DNA from: Liolophura sinensis
Lineage: Eukaryota; Mollusca; Polyplacophora; Chitonida; Chitonidae
Length of the DNA: 53,782 bases
NCBI RefSeq assembly: GCF_032854445.1
Contig: NW_027018231.1
Span: 1-53,782, forward strand
Direction: 5' to 3'
Shown here piece by piece: positions 22,985 through 36,715 of this stretch. Position numbers and translations under genes: made by a program. Each line of letters opens with the position of its first letter. Position 1 is the stretch's first letter. The notes beneath the pieces were generated by a model. It was not told the origin of the DNA. It ran no database searches and saw only the letters and a program-made list of their open reading frames with translations.

Positions 22985-25181
22985 ATGCAAAATTGGAAAA
23001 ACTGTTCCAGTGCTGCTGGTAAGAGGCTAATCCGACGTATTTTGTGACGACAAATCGAATGGTGCAAACCGCGTTGCTCTCCGACCAATACCTTTGCCTG
23101 TAGTGACAATTGAATGATCATTTATGTCATAATCACGTGCACAGCAACGGCTCTTACTCCATGGAAACCAGGGAAATTTGCAATTTTTTTAACTGCTGCC
23201 GATACCTGGCTCAATTCCGCATCTTTTGGCACCTTATTCATGTGGGTCTGTGGTCAGTTGTACTTTTTACAGCAGACTGTATCAAGTACCTTGTGTTTTT
23301 TATGTACAAATGGTGTGGTTTTTCTACACGTAGATAAAGACGTTGAGATTGTCTTGCACTTAGAAGTAAGACAATTGCCGAGTTAGTTAAATGGGCTTAG
23401 CCGAAAGATTTCAGGTCTTCTGGGCTACCGAAGGGCACATAATTTATAGTCAAAAGTTGAATATAGTAATGACCAGTCGCGATTGTACAGAGTACAGTGT
23501 AGCCGATTTCAATTATCAAAAAGACCAGGCAAAAATGCAAAAGTGGAAAAACTGTTCCAGTGCTGCTGGTAAGAGGCTAATCCGACGTATTTTGTGACGA
23601 GAAATCAAATAGTGCAAACCGCGTTCCTCTCCGACCAATACTTTTGGCTGTAGCGACAATTCAATGATCATTGATGTCATAATTATGTGCCCAGCAACGG
23701 CTCTTACTCCATGGAAACCAGGGATATTTGCAATTTTTTAACAGCTGCCGATGCCTGGCCCAGTTCCGCATCTTTTGGCACCTTATAAATGTGGGTCAGT
23801 GTTTAGTTGTACTTTTTACAGCAGACTGTATCAAGTACCTTGTGTTTTTTATGTACAAATGGTGTGGTTTTTCTACACGTAGATAAAGACATTGAGATTA
23901 TCTTGGAGTTAGAAGTAAGACAATTGCTGGGTGAGTTAAATGGGCTTGGCCCAAAGATTTGACGTCTTCTGGGCTACCGAAGGGCACATAACTTATAGTC
24001 AAAAGTTGAATATAGTAATGACCAGTTGCGATTGTACAGAGTACAGTGTAGCCGGTTTCAATTAACAAAAAGACCAGGGAAAAATGCAAAAGTGGAAAAA
24101 CTGTTCCAGTGCTACTAGTAAGAGGCTAATCCGACGTATTTTGTGACGAGAAATCAAATGGTGCAATCCGCGTTGCTCTCCAACCAATACTTTTGGCTGT
24201 AGCGACAATTCAATGATCATTTATGTCATAATCACGTGCGTAGCAACGGCTCTTACTCCATGAAAACCAGGGAAATTTGCAATTTGTCAACAGCTGCCGA
24301 TGCCTGGCTCAATTCCGAATCTTTTGGCACCTTAATGAAGTGGGTCAGTGTTCAGTTGTACTTTTTACAGCAGACTGTATCAAGTACCTTGTGTTTTTTA
24401 TGTACAAATGGTCTGGTTTTTCTACACGTAGATAAAGACATTGAGATTGTCTTCGACTTAGAAGTGAGGCAATTGCTGGGTGAGTTAAATGGGCTTAGCC
24501 CAAAGATTTGACGTCTTCTGGGCTACCGAAGGGCACATAACATATAGTCAAAAGTTGAATATAGTAATGACCAGTCGCGATTGTACATAGTACAATGTAG
24601 CCGATTTCAATTAACAAAAAGATCAGGCAAAATTGCAAACTTGGAAAAATTGTTCCAGTGCTGCTGGTAAGAGGCTAATCCGACGTATTTTGTGAGGAGA
24701 AATCGAATGGTGCAAACCGCGTTGCTCTCCGACCAATACTTTTGGCTGTAGCGAAAATTCATTGATCATTTATGTCATAATCACGTGCGCAGCAACGGCT
24801 CTTACTCCATGGAAACCAGGGATATTTGCAATTTTTCAACAGCTGCCGATGCCTGGCCCAATTCCGCATCTTTTGGCACCTTATAAAAGTGGGTCAGTGT
24901 TCAGTTGTACTTTTTACAGCAGACTGTATCAAGTACCTTGTGTTTATCACGTACAAATGGTGTGGTTTTTCTACACGTAGATAAAGACTTTGAGATTGTC
25001 TTGCACTTAGAAGTAAGGCAATTGCTGGGTGAGTTAAATGGGCTTAGCCCAAAGATTTCAGATCTTCTGGGCTACCGAAGGGCACATAACTTATAGTCAA
25101 AAGTTGAATATAGTAATGACCAGTCGCGATTGTACAGAGTACAGTGTAGCCGATTTCAATTAACAAAAAGACCAGGCAGAA
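22985..25181 (+). repeat. Units 43-46, including a partial third copy of block B
   Basis: Unit 43 is C-type and one base long (seven Ts in CAATTTTTTTAACTGC). Its end reads GCCGAGTTAGTTAAATGG, a local rearrangement of the usual GCTGGGTGAG. Units 44-45 match units 12-13 and 25-26 (GATGTCATAATTATG, CTACTAGTAAGAGG, CGTGCGTAGC, GTACAATGTAGCC). Unit 46 starts AATTGCAAACTTGG and has TTATAAAAGTGGG with TTTATCACG, linking it to units 22 and 30. Confidence 0.82.
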
Positions 25182-27378
25182 ATGCAAAAGTGGAAAAACT
25201 GTTCCAGTGCTGCTGGTAAGAGGCTAATCCGACGTATTTTGTGACGAGAAATCGAATGGTGCAAACCGCGTTGCTCTCCGACCAATACTTTTGGCTGTAG
25301 TGACAATTGAATGATCATTTATGTCATAATCACGTGCCCAGCAACGGCTCTTACTCCATGGAAACCAGGGAAATTTGCAATTTTTCAACAGCTGCCGATA
25401 CCTGGCTCAATTCCGCATCTTTTGGCACCTTATTCATGTGGGTCAGTGTTTAGTTGTACTTTTTACAGCAGACTGTCTCAAGTACCTTGTGTTTTTTATG
25501 TACAAATGGTCTGGTTTTTCTACACGTAGATAAAGACATTGAGATTGTCTTGGACTTAGAAGTAATACAATTGCTGGGTGAGTTAAATGGGGTTAGGCCA
25601 AAGATTTGACGTCTTCTGGGCTACCGAAGGGCATATAACTTATAGTCAAAAGTTGAATATAGTAATGACCAATCGCGATTGTACAGAGTACAGTGTAGCC
25701 GATTTCAATTAACAAAAAGACCAGGTAAAAATGCAAAAGTGGAAAAACTGTTCCAGTGCTGCTGGTAAAAGGCTAATACGACGTATTTTGTGACGAGAAA
25801 TCGAATGGTGCAAACCGCGTTGCTCTCCGACCAATACTTTTGGCTGTAGCGACAATTCAATGATCATTTATGTCATAATCACGTGCCCAGCAACGGCTCT
25901 TACTCCATGGAAACCAGGGATATTTGCAATTTTTTAACAGCTGCCGATGCCTGGCCCAATTCCGCATCTTTTGGCACCTTATAAATGTGGGTCAGTGTTT
26001 AGTTGTACTTTTTACAGCAGACTGTATCAAGTACCTTGTGTTTTTTATGTACAAATGGTCTGGTTTTTCTACACGTAGATAAAGACATTGAGATTGTCTT
26101 GCACTTAGAAGTAAGGCAATTGCTGGGTGAGTTAAATGGGCTTAGCCCAAATATTTCAGGTCTTCTGGGCTACCGAAGGGCACATAACATATATTCAAAA
26201 GTTGAATATAGTAATGACCAGTCGCGATGGTACATAGTACAGTGTAGCCGATTTCAATTAACAAAAAGACCAGGCAAAAATGCAAAATTGGAAAAATTGT
26301 TCCAGTGCTGCTGGTAAGAGGCTAATCCGACGTATTTTGTGACGACAAATCGAATGGTGCAAACCGCGTTGCTCTCCGACCAATACCTTTGCCTGTAGTG
26401 ACAATTGAATGATTATTTATGTCATAATCACGTGCCCAGCAACGGCTCTTACTCCATGGAAACCAGGGAAATTTACAATTTTTTAACAGCTGCCGATGCC
26501 TGGCTCAATTCCGCATCTTTTGGCACCTTACTGAAGTGGGTCAGTGTTCAGTTGTACTGTTTACAGCAGACTGTATCAAGCACCTTGTGTTTTTCACGTA
26601 CAAATGGTGTGGTTTTTCTACACGTAGATAAAGAAATTGAGATTGTCTTGCACTTAGAAGTAAGACAATTGCTGGGTGAGTTAAATGGGCTTAGCCCAAA
26701 GATTTGACATCTTCTGGGCTACCGAAGGGCACATAACTTATAGTCAAAAGTTGAATATAGTAATGACCAGTCGCGATTGTACAGAGTACAGTGTAGCCGA
26801 TTTCAATTAACAAAAAGACCAGGTAAAAATGCAAAAGTGGAAAAACTGTTCTAGTGCTGCGTAGTAAGAGGCTAATCCGACGTATTTTGTGACGAGAAAT
26901 CGAATGGTGCAAACCGCGTTGCTCTCCGACTAACACTTTTGGCTGTAGCGACAATTGAATGATCATTTATGTCATAATCACGTGCCCAGCAACGGCTCTT
27001 ACTCCATGGAAACCAGGGAAATTTACAATTTTTCAACAGCTGCCGATGCCTGGCTCAATTCCGCATCTTTTAGTCCCTTTTTGTTGTGGGTCAGTGTTCA
27101 GTTGTACTTTTTACAGCAGACTATATCAAGTACCTTGTGTTTTTCACGTACAAATGGTCTGGTTTTTCTACACGTAGATAAAGACATTGAGATTGTCTTC
27201 GACTTAGAAGTAAGGCAATTGCTGGGTGTGTTAAATGGGCTTAGCCCAAAGATTTCAGGTCTTCTGGGCTACCGAAGGGCACATAAGATATAGTCAAAAG
27301 TTGAATATAGTAATGACCAGTCGCGATGGTACATACTACAATGTAGCCGATTTCAATTAACAAAAATAACAGGCAAAA
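25182..27378 (+). repeat. Higher-order block D, copy 2 (units 47-50)
   Basis: Unit 47 is a hybrid at the mid-unit site: the C-type TTATTCATGTGGG is followed by B-type GTCAGTGTTTAG. Unit 48 has GGTAAAAGGCTAATACG and the CATATATTCAAAAG end. Unit 49 has CAATACCTTTGCC and AAAGAAATTGAG. Unit 50 (550 bp) has GCTGCGTAGTAAG, a mutated form of the GCTGCGTGG insertion, and the D-type TTTTTGTTGTGGG. The same order 48-49 recurs at 76-77 and 84-85. Confidence 0.83.
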
Positions 27379-30300
27379 ATGCAAAATTGGAAAAATTGTT
27401 CCAGTGCTGCTGGTAAGAGGCTAATCCGACGTATTTTGTGACGACAAATCGAATGGTGCAAACCGCGTTGCTCTCCGACCAATACTTTTGCCTGTAGTGA
27501 CAATTGAATGATCATTTATGTCATAATCACGTGCCCAGCAACGGCTCTTACTCCATGGAAACCAGGGATATTTGCAATTTTTTAACAGCTGCCGATGCCT
27601 GGCCCAATTCCACATCTTTTGGCACCTTATAAATGTGGGTCAGTGTTTAGTTGTACTTTTTACAGCAGACTGTATCAAGTACCTTGTGTTTTTTATGTAC
27701 AAATGGTGTGGTTTTTCTACACGTAGATAAAGACATTGAGATTGTCTTGCACATAGAAGTAAGACAATTGCTGGGTGAGTTAAATGGGCTTGGCCCAAAG
27801 ATTACAGGGCTTCTGGGCTACCGAAGGGCACTTAACTTATAGTCAAAAGTTGAATATAGTAATGACCAGTCGCGATTGTACAGAGTACAGTGTAGCCGAT
27901 TTCAATTAACAAAAAGACCAGGTAAAAATGCCAAAGTGGAAAAACTGTTCCAGTGCTGCTGGTAAGAGACTAATCCGACGTATTTTTTGACGAGAAATCG
28001 AATGGTGCAAACCGCGTTGCTCTCCGACCAATACTTTTGGCTGTAGTGACAATTGAATGATCATTTATGTCATAATCACGTGCCCAGCAACGGCTCTTAC
28101 TCCATGGAAACCAGGGAAATTTGCAATTTGTCAACAGCTGCCGATGCATGGCTCAATTCCAAATCTTTTGGCACCTTACTGAAGTGGGTCAGTGTTCAGT
28201 TGTACTTTTTACAGCAGACTGTATCAAGTACCTTGTGTTTTTCATGTACAAATGGTGTGGTTTTTCTACACGTAGATAAAGACATTGAGATTGTCTTCGA
28301 CTTAGAAGTAAGGCAATTGCTGGGTGTGTTAAATGGGCTTAGCCCAAAGATTTCAGGTCTTCTGGGCTACCGAAGGGCACATAACATATAGTCAAAAGTT
28401 GAATATAGTAATGACCAGTCGCGATGGTACATACTACAATGTAGCCGATTTCAATTAACAAAAAGAACAGGCAAAAATGCAAAAGTGGAAAAACTGTTCC
28501 AGTGCTGCTGGTAAGAGGCTAATCCGACGTATTTTGTGACGACAAATCGAATGGTGCAAACCGCGTTGCTCTCCGACCAATACTTTTGCCTGTAGTGACA
28601 ATTCAATGATCATTTATGTCATAATCACGTGCACAGCAACGGCTCTTACTCCATGGAAACCAGGAAAATATGCAATTTTTTAACAGCTGCCGATGCCTGG
28701 CCAAATTCCGCATCTTTTGGCACCTTATAAATGTGGGCCAGTGTTTAGTTGTACTTTTTACAGCAGACTGTATCAAGTACCTTGTGTTTTTCACGTACAA
28801 ATGGTGTGGTTTTTCTATCCGTAGATAAAGACATTGAGATTGTCTTGCACTTAGAAGTAAGGCAATTGCTGGGTGAGTTAAATGGGCTTGGCCCAAAGAT
28901 TTCAGGTCTTCTGGGCTACCGAAGGGCACATAACTTATAGTCAAAAGTTGAATATAGTAATGACCAGTCGCGATGGTACATAGTACAGTGCAGCCGATTT
29001 CAATTAACAAAAAGACCAGGCAAAAATGCAAAATTGGAAAAACTGTTCCAGTGCTGCTGGTAAGAGGCTAATCCGACGTATTTTGTGACGAGAAATCGAA
29101 TGGTGCAAACCGCGTTGCTCTCCGACTAATACTTTTGGCTGTAGCGACAATTGAATGATCATTGATGTCATAATCACGTGCACAGCAACGGCTCTTACTC
29201 CATGGAAACCAGGGAAATTTGCAATTTGTCAACAGCTGCCGATGCATGGCTCAATTCCAAATCTTTTGGCACCTTACTGAAGTGGGTCAGTGTTCAGTTG
29301 TACTTTTTACAGCAGACTGTATCAAGTACCTTGTGTTTTTCATGTACAAATGGTGTGGTTTTTCTACACGTAGATAAAGACATTGAGATTGTCTTCGACT
29401 TAGAAGTAAGGCAATTGCTGGGTGTGTTAAATGGGCTTAGCCCAAAGATTTCAGGTCTTCTGGGCTACCGAAGGGCACATAACATATAGTCAAAAGTTGA
29501 ATATAGTAATGACCAGTCGCGATGGTACATACTACAATGTAGCCGATTTCAATTAACAAAAAGAACAGGCAAAAATGCAAAATTGGAAAAATTGTTCCAG
29601 TGCTGCTGGTAAGAGGCTAATCCGACGTATTTTGTGACGACAAATCGAATGGTGCAAACCGCGTTGCTCTCCGACCAATACTTTTGCCTGTAGTGACAAT
29701 TCAATGATCATTTATGTCATAATCACGTGCACAGCAACGGCTCTTACTCCATGGAAACCAGGAAAATATGCAATTTTTTAACAGCTGCCGATGCCTGGCC
29801 AAATTCCGCATCTTTTGGCACCTTATAAATGTGGGCCAGTGTTTAGTTGTACTTTTTACAGCAGACTGTATCAAGTACCTTGTGTTTTTCACGTACAAAT
29901 GGTGTGGTTTTTCTACACGTAGATAAAGACATTGAGATTGTCTTGCACTTAGAAGTAAGGCAATTGCTGGGTGAGTTAAATGGGCTTGGCCCAAAGATTT
30001 CAGGTCTTCTGGGCTACCGAAGGGCACATAACTTATAGTCAAAAGTTGAATATAGTAATGACCAGTCGCGATGGTACATAGTACAGTGCAGCCGATTTCA
30101 ATTAACAAAAAGACCAGGCAAAAATGCAAAATTGGAAAAACTGTTCCAGTGCTGCTGGTAAGAGGCTAATCCGACGTATTTTGTGACGAGAAATCGAATG
30201 GTGCAAACCGCGTTGCTCTCCGACTAATACTTTTGGCTGTAGTGACAATTGAATGATCATTGATGTCATAATCACGTGCCAAGCAACGGCTCTTACTCCA

Positions 30301-30672
30301 TGGAAACCAGGGAAATTTGCAATTTTTTAACAGCTGCCGATGCCTGGCCCAATTCCGCATCTTTTGGCACCTTACTGAAGTGGGTCAGTGTTCAGTTGTA
30401 TTTTTTACAGCAGACTGTATCAAGTACCTTGTGTTTTTTATGTATAAATGGTGTGGTTTTTCTACACGTAGATAAAGACATTGAGATTGTCTTGCACTTA
30501 GAAGTAAGACAATTGCTGGGTGAGTTAAATGGGCTTAGCCCAAAGATTTCAGGTCTTCTGGGCTACCGAAGGGCACATAACTTATAGTCAAAAGTTGAAT
30601 ATAGTAATGACCAGTCGCGATTGTACAGAGTACAGTGTAGCCGATTTCAATTAACAAAAAGACCAGGTAAAA
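27379..30672 (+). repeat. Units 51-56 with a two-unit duplication
   Basis: The segment from the second half of unit 52 to the first half of unit 54 (about 28110-29180) recurs immediately at about 29208-30278, offset 1098 bp. Shared markers are CCGATGCATGG, AATTCCAAATC, CTGGGTGTGTT and TACTACAATGTAG in units 52/54, and GTGGGCCAGTG in units 53/55. Few differences are seen (CTATCCGTAG in unit 53 against CTACACGTAG in unit 55). Unit 51 is B-type with GACGACAAATCG. Confidence 0.86.
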
Positions 30673-32322
30673 ATGCAAAAGTGGAAAAACTGTTCCAGTG
30701 CTGCTGGTAAGAGGCTAATCCGACGTATTTTGTGAGGAGAAATCGAATGGTGCAAACCGCGTTGCTCTCCGACCAATACTTTTGCCTGTAGCGACAATTG
30801 AATGATCATTTATGTCATAATCACGCGCACAGCAACGGCTCTTACTCCATTAAAAACCAGGGATATTTGCAATTTTTCAACAGCTGCCGATACCTGGCTC
30901 AATTCCGCATCTTTTGGCACCTTATTCAAGTGGGTCTGTGGTCAGTTGTACTTTTTACAGCAGACTGTATCAAGTACCTTGTGTTTTTCATGTACAAATG
31001 GTGTGGTTTTTCTACACGTAGATAAAGACATTGAGATTGTCTTGCACTTAGAAGTAAGGCAATTGCTGGTTGAGTTAAATGGGCTTAGCCGAAAGATTTG
31101 ACGTCTTCTGGGCTACCGAAGGTCACATAACTTATAGTCAAAAGTTGAATATAGTAATGACCAGTCGCGATTGTACAGAGTACAGTGTAGCCGATTTCAA
31201 TTAACAAAAAGACAAGGTAAAAATGCAAAAGCGGAAAAACTGTTCCAGTGCTGCTGGTAAGAGGCTAATCCGACGTATTTTGTGACGAGAAATCGAATGG
31301 TGCAAACCGCGTTGCTCTCCGACTAATACTTTTGGCTGTAGCGACAATTGAATGATCATTGATGTCATAATCACGTGCCCAGCAAACGGCTCTTACTCCA
31401 TGGAAACCAGGGAAATTTACAATTTTTCAACAGCTGCCGATGCCTGGCTCAATTCCGCATCTTTTGGCACCTTACTGAAGTGGGTCAGTGTTTAGTTGTA
31501 CTTTTTACAGCAGACTGTATCAAGTACCTTGTGTTTTTTATGTGCAAATGGTGTGGTTTTTCTACACGTAGATAAAGACATTGAGATTGTCTTGCACTTA
31601 GAAGTAAGACAATTGCTGGGTGAGTTAAATGGGCTTAGCCGAAAGATTTGACGTCTTCTGGGCTACCGAAGGGCACATAACTTATAGTCAAAAGTTGAAT
31701 ATAGTAATGACCAGTCGCGATTGTACAGAGTACAGTGTAGCCGATTTCAATTAACAAAAAGACCAGGTAAAAATGCAAAAGTGGAAAAACTGTTCCAGTG
31801 CTGCTGGTAAGAGGCTAATCCGACGTATTTTGTGACGAGAAATCGAATGGTGCAAACCGCGTTGCTCTCCGACCAATAATTTTGGCTGTAGTGACAATTG
31901 AATGATCATTTATGTCATAATCACGTGCCCAGCAACGGCTCTTACTCCATGGAAACCAGGGAAATTTGCAATTTTTCAACAGCTACCGATGCCTGGCTCA
32001 ATTCCGCATCTTTTAGTACCTTTTTGTTGTGGGTCAGTGTTCAGTTGTACTTTTTACAGCCAGACTATATCAAGTACCTTGTGTTTTTCACGTACAAATG
32101 GTGTGGTTTTTCTACACGTAGATAAAGACATTGAGATTGTCTTGGACTTAGAAGTAAGACAATTGCTGGGTGAGTTAAATGGGCTGAGCCCAAAGATTTG
32201 ACGTCTTCTGGGCTACCGAAGGGCACATAACTTATAGTCAAAAGTTAAATATAGTAATGACCACTCGCGATTGTACAGAGTACAGTGTAGCCGATTTCAA
32301 TTAACAAAAAGACCAGGCAAAA
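30673..32322 (+). repeat. Units 57-59, each 550 bp through separate single-base insertions
   Basis: Unit 57 has CCATTAAAAACC for CCATGGAAACC and CACGCGCACAG, with mid-site TTATTCAAGTGGGTCTG and the marker GAAGGTCAC shared with unit 65. Unit 58 starts GCAAAAGCGG and has CAGCAAACGG with an extra A. Unit 59 has ACAGCCAGAC with an extra C, CAATAATTTTGG and the D-type TTTTTGTTGTGGG. Units 58-59 resemble units 95-96 and 92. Confidence 0.82.
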
Positions 32323-35068
32323 ATGCAAAAGTGGAAAAACTGTTCCAGTGCTGCTGGTAAGAGGCTAATCCGACGTATTTTGTGACGAGAAATCGAATGG
32401 TGCAATCCGCGTTGCTCTCCGACCAATACTTTTGGCTGTAGTGACAATTGAATGATCATTTATGTCATAATCACGTGCCCAGCAACGGCTCTTACTTCAT
32501 GGAAACCAGGGAAATTTGCACGTTTTCAACAGCTTCCGATGCCTGGCCCAATTCCGCATCTTTTATGACCTTATAAATGTGGGTCAGTGTTTAGTTGTAC
32601 TTTTTACAGCAGACTGTATCAAGTACCTTGTGTTTTTTATGTACAAATGGTGTGGTTTTTCTACACGTAGATAAAGACATTGAGATTGTCTTGCACTTAG
32701 AAGTAAGGCAATTGCTGGGTGAGTTAAATGGGCTGAGCCCAAAGATTTCAGATCTTCTGGGCTACCGAAGGGCACATAACTTATAGTCAAAAGTTGAATA
32801 TAGTAATGACCAGTCGCGATTGTACAGAGTACAGTGTAGCCGATTTCAATTAACAAAAAGACCAGGCAAAAATGCAAAAGTGGAAAAACTGTTCCAGTGC
32901 TGCGTGGTAAGAGGCTAATCCGACGTATTTTGTGACCAGAAATCGAATGGTGCAAACCGCGTTGCTCTCCGACTAATACTTTTGGCTGTAGTGACAATTG
33001 AATGATCATTTATGTCATAATCACGTGCCCAGCAACGGCTCTTACTCCATGGAAACCAGGGAAATTTGCAATTTTTCAACAGCTGCCGATACCTGGCTCA
33101 ATTCCGCATCTTTTGGCACCTTATTCATGTGGGTCTGTGGTCAGTTGTACTTTTTACAGCAGACTGTATCAAGTACCTTGTGTTTTTCACGTACAAATGG
33201 TGTGGTTTTTCTACACGTAGATAAAGACATTGAGATTGTCTTGGACTTAGAAGTAAGACAATTGCTGGGTGAGTTAAATGGGCTGAGCCCAAAGATTTGA
33301 CGTCTTCTGGGCTACCGAAGGGCACATAACTTATAGTCAAAAGTTAAATATAGTAATGACCACTCGCGATTGTACAGAGTACAGTGTAGCCGATTTCAAT
33401 TAACAAAAAGACCAGGCAAAAATGCAAAAGTGGAAAAACTGTTCCAGTGCTGCTGGTAAGAGGCTAATCCGACGTATTTTGTGACGAGAAATCGAATGGT
33501 GCAATCCGCGTTGCTCTCCGACCAATACTTTTGGCTGTAGTGACAATTGAATGATCATTTATGTCATAATCACGTGCCCAGCAACGGCTCTTACTTCATG
33601 GAAACCAGGGAAATTTGCACGTTTTCAACAGCTTCCGATGCCTGGCCCAATTCCGCATCTTTTATGACCTTATAAATGTGGGTCAGTGTTTAGTTGTACT
33701 TTTTACAGCAGACTGTATCAAGTACCTTGTGTTTTTTATGTACAAATGGTGTGGTTTTTCTACACGTAGATAAAGACATTGAGATTGTCTTGGACTTAGA
33801 AGTAAGGCAATTGCTGGTTGAGTTAAATGGGCTTGGCCCAAAGATTTCAGGTCTTCTGGGCTACCGAAGGGCACATAACTTATAGTCAAAAGTTGAATAT
33901 AGTAATGACCAGTCGCGATTGTACAGAGTACAGTGTAGCCGATTTCAATTAACAAAAAGACCAGGCAAAAATGCAAAAGTGGAAAAACTGTTCCAGTGCT
34001 GCTGGTAAGAGGCTAATCCGACGTATTTTGTGACGAGAAATCGAATGGTGCAAACCGCGTTGCTCTCCGACTAATACTTTTGCCTGTAGTGACAATTGAA
34101 TGATCATTTATGTCATATTCACGTGCCCAGCAACGGCTCTTACTCCATGGAAACCAGGGAACTTTACAATTTTTTAACAGCTGCCGATGCCTGGCTCAAT
34201 TCCGCATCTTTTGGCACCTTACTGAAGTGGGTCAGTGTTCAGTTGTACTGTTTACAGCAGACTGTATCAAGTACCGTGTGTTTTTCACGTACAAATGGTG
34301 TGGTTTTTCTACACGTAGATAAAGACATTGAGATTGTCTTGCACTTAGAAGTAAGACAATTGCTGGGTGAGTTAAATGGGCTTAGCCGAAAGATTTGACA
34401 TCTTCTGGGCTACCGAAGGGCACATAACTTATAGTCAAAAGTTGAATATAGTAATGACCAGTCGCGATTGTACAGAGTACAGTGTAGCCGATTTCAATTA
34501 ACAAAAAGACCTGGTAAAAATGCAAAAGTGGAAAAACTGTTCCAGTGCTGCTGGTAAGAGGCTAATCCGACGTATTTTGTGACGAGAAATCGAATGGTGC
34601 AAACCGCGTTGCTCTCCGACCAATACGTTTGGCTGTAGTGACAATTGAATGATCATTTATGTCATAATCACGTGCCCAGCAACCTATCTTACTCCATGGA
34701 AACCAGGGATATTTGCAATTTTTCAACAGCTGCCGATGCCTGGCTCAATTCCGCATCTTTTGGCACCTTACTGAATTGGGTCAGTGTTCAGTTGTACTTT
34801 TTACAGCAGACTGTATCAAGTACCTTGTGTTTATCACGTACAAATGGTGTGGTTTTTCTACACGTAGATGAAGACTTTGAGATTGTCTTGCACTTAGAAG
34901 TAAGGCAATTGCTGGGTGAGTTAAATGGGCTTAGCCGAAAGATTTGACATCTTCTGGGCTACCGAAGGGCACATAACTTATAGTCAAAAGTTGAATATAG
35001 TAATGACCAGTCGCGATTGTACAGAGTACAGTGTAGCCGATTTCAATTAACAAAAAGATCAGGTAAAA
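32323..35068 (+). repeat. Higher-order block E, copy 1 (units 60-64)
   Basis: Units 60 and 62 share GCAATCCGCG, TTACTTCATGG, TTGCACGTTTTCAAC and CTTTTATGACC. Unit 61 (550 bp) has GCTGCGTGG, GTGACCAGAAATCG, the C-type site and AGTTAAATATAG...CCACTCGCG. Unit 63 has GTCATATTCACG and TACTGTTTACAG. Unit 64 has GCAACCTATC, CTGAATTGGG, TTTATCACG and GTAGATGAAGAC. The order recurs at units 67-71 (offset 3844 bp) and 77-81. Confidence 0.88.
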
Positions 35069-36715
35069 ATGCAAAAGTGGAAAAACTGTTCCAGTGCTGC
35101 TGGTAAGAGGCTAATCCGACGTATTTTGTGAGGAGAAATCGAATGGTGCAAACCGCGTTGCTCTCCGACCAATACTTTTGGCTGTAGCGACAATTGAATG
35201 ATCATTTATGTCATAATCACGTGCACAGCAACGGCTCTTACTCCATGGAAACCAGGGATATTTGCAATTTTTCAACAGCTGCCCATACCTGGCTCAATTC
35301 CGCATCTTTTGGCACCTTATTCAAGTGGGTCTGTGGTCAGTTGTACTTTTTACAGCAGACTGTATCAAGTACCTTGTGTTTTTCATGTACAAATGGTGTG
35401 GTTTTTCTACACGTAGATAAAGACATTGAGATTGTCTTGCACTTAGAAGTAAGGCAATTGCTGGTTGAGTTAAATGGGCTTAGCCCAAAGATTTGAGGTC
35501 TTCTGGGCTACCGAAGGTCACATAACTTATAGTCAAAAGTTGAAAATAGTAATGACCAGTCGCGATTGTACAGAGTACAGTGTAGCCGATTTCAATTAAC
35601 AAAAAGACCAGGTAAAAATGCAAAAGTGGAAAAACTGTTCCAGTGCTGCTGGTAAGAGGCTAATCCGACGTATTTTGTGACGAGAAATCGAATGGTGCAA
35701 AGCGCGTTGCTCTCCGACCAATACTTTTGGCTGTAGCGACAATTGAATGATCATTTATGTCATAATCACGTGCCCAGCAACGGCTCTTACTCCATGGAAA
35801 CCAGGGATATTTGCAATTTTTTAACAGCTGCCGATGCCTGGCCCAATTCCGCATCTTTTTGCACCTTATAAATGTGGGTCAGTGTTTAGTTGTACTTTTT
35901 ACAGCAGACTGTATCAAGTACCTTGTGTTTTTCACGTACAAATGGTGTGGTTTTTCTACACGTAGATAAAGACATTGAGATTGTCTTGCACTTAGAAGTA
36001 AGACAATTGCTGGGTGAGTTAAATGGGCTGAGCCCAAAGATTTGACATCTTCTGGGCTACCGAAGGGCACATAACTTATAGTCAAAAGTTGAATATAGTA
36101 ATGACCAGTCGCGATTGTACAGAGTACAGTGTAGCCGATTTCAATTAACAAAAAGACCAGGTAAAAATGCAAAAGTGGAAAAATTGTTCCAGTGCTGCTG
36201 GTGAGAGGCTAATCCGACGTATTTTGTGACGAGAAATCGAATGGTGCAAACCGCGTTGCTCTGCGACCAATACTTTTGGCTGTAGCGACAATTGAATGAT
36301 CATTGATGTCATAATCACTTGCCCAGCAACGGCTCTTACTCCATGGAAACCAGGAATATTTGCAATTTTTTAACAGCTGCCGATGCCTGGCCCAATTCCG
36401 CATCTTTTGGCACCTTATAAAAGTGGGTCAGTGTTCAGTTGTACTTTTTACAGCAGACTGTATCAAGTACCTTGTGTTTATCATGTACAAATGGTGTGGT
36501 TTTTCTACACGTAGATAAAGACATTGAGATTGTCTTGCACTTAGAAGTAAGGCAATTGCTGGGTGAGTTAAATGGGCTGAGCCCAAAGATTTCAGATCTT
36601 CTGGGCTACCGAAGGGCACATAACTTATAGTCAAAAGTTGAATATAGTAATGACCAGTCGCGATTGTACAGAGTACAGTGTAGCCGATTTCAATTAACAA
36701 AAAGACCAGGCAAAA
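35069..36715 (+). repeat. Units 65-67, linking segment
   Basis: Unit 65 matches unit 57 (GTGAGGAGAAATCG, TTATTCAAGTGGGTCTG, GAAGGTCAC). Unit 66 is B-type and related to units 36 and 29, with GCAAAGCGCG and TTTTTGCACC. Unit 67 is a TATAAAAG-bearing unit related to 22 and 30, with GTGAGAGGC, CTCTGCGACC and CACTTGCCC. The end of unit 67 (CTGAGCCCAAAGATTTCAGATC) equals the ends of units 60 and 77, marking where the next large duplication begins. Confidence 0.82.
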
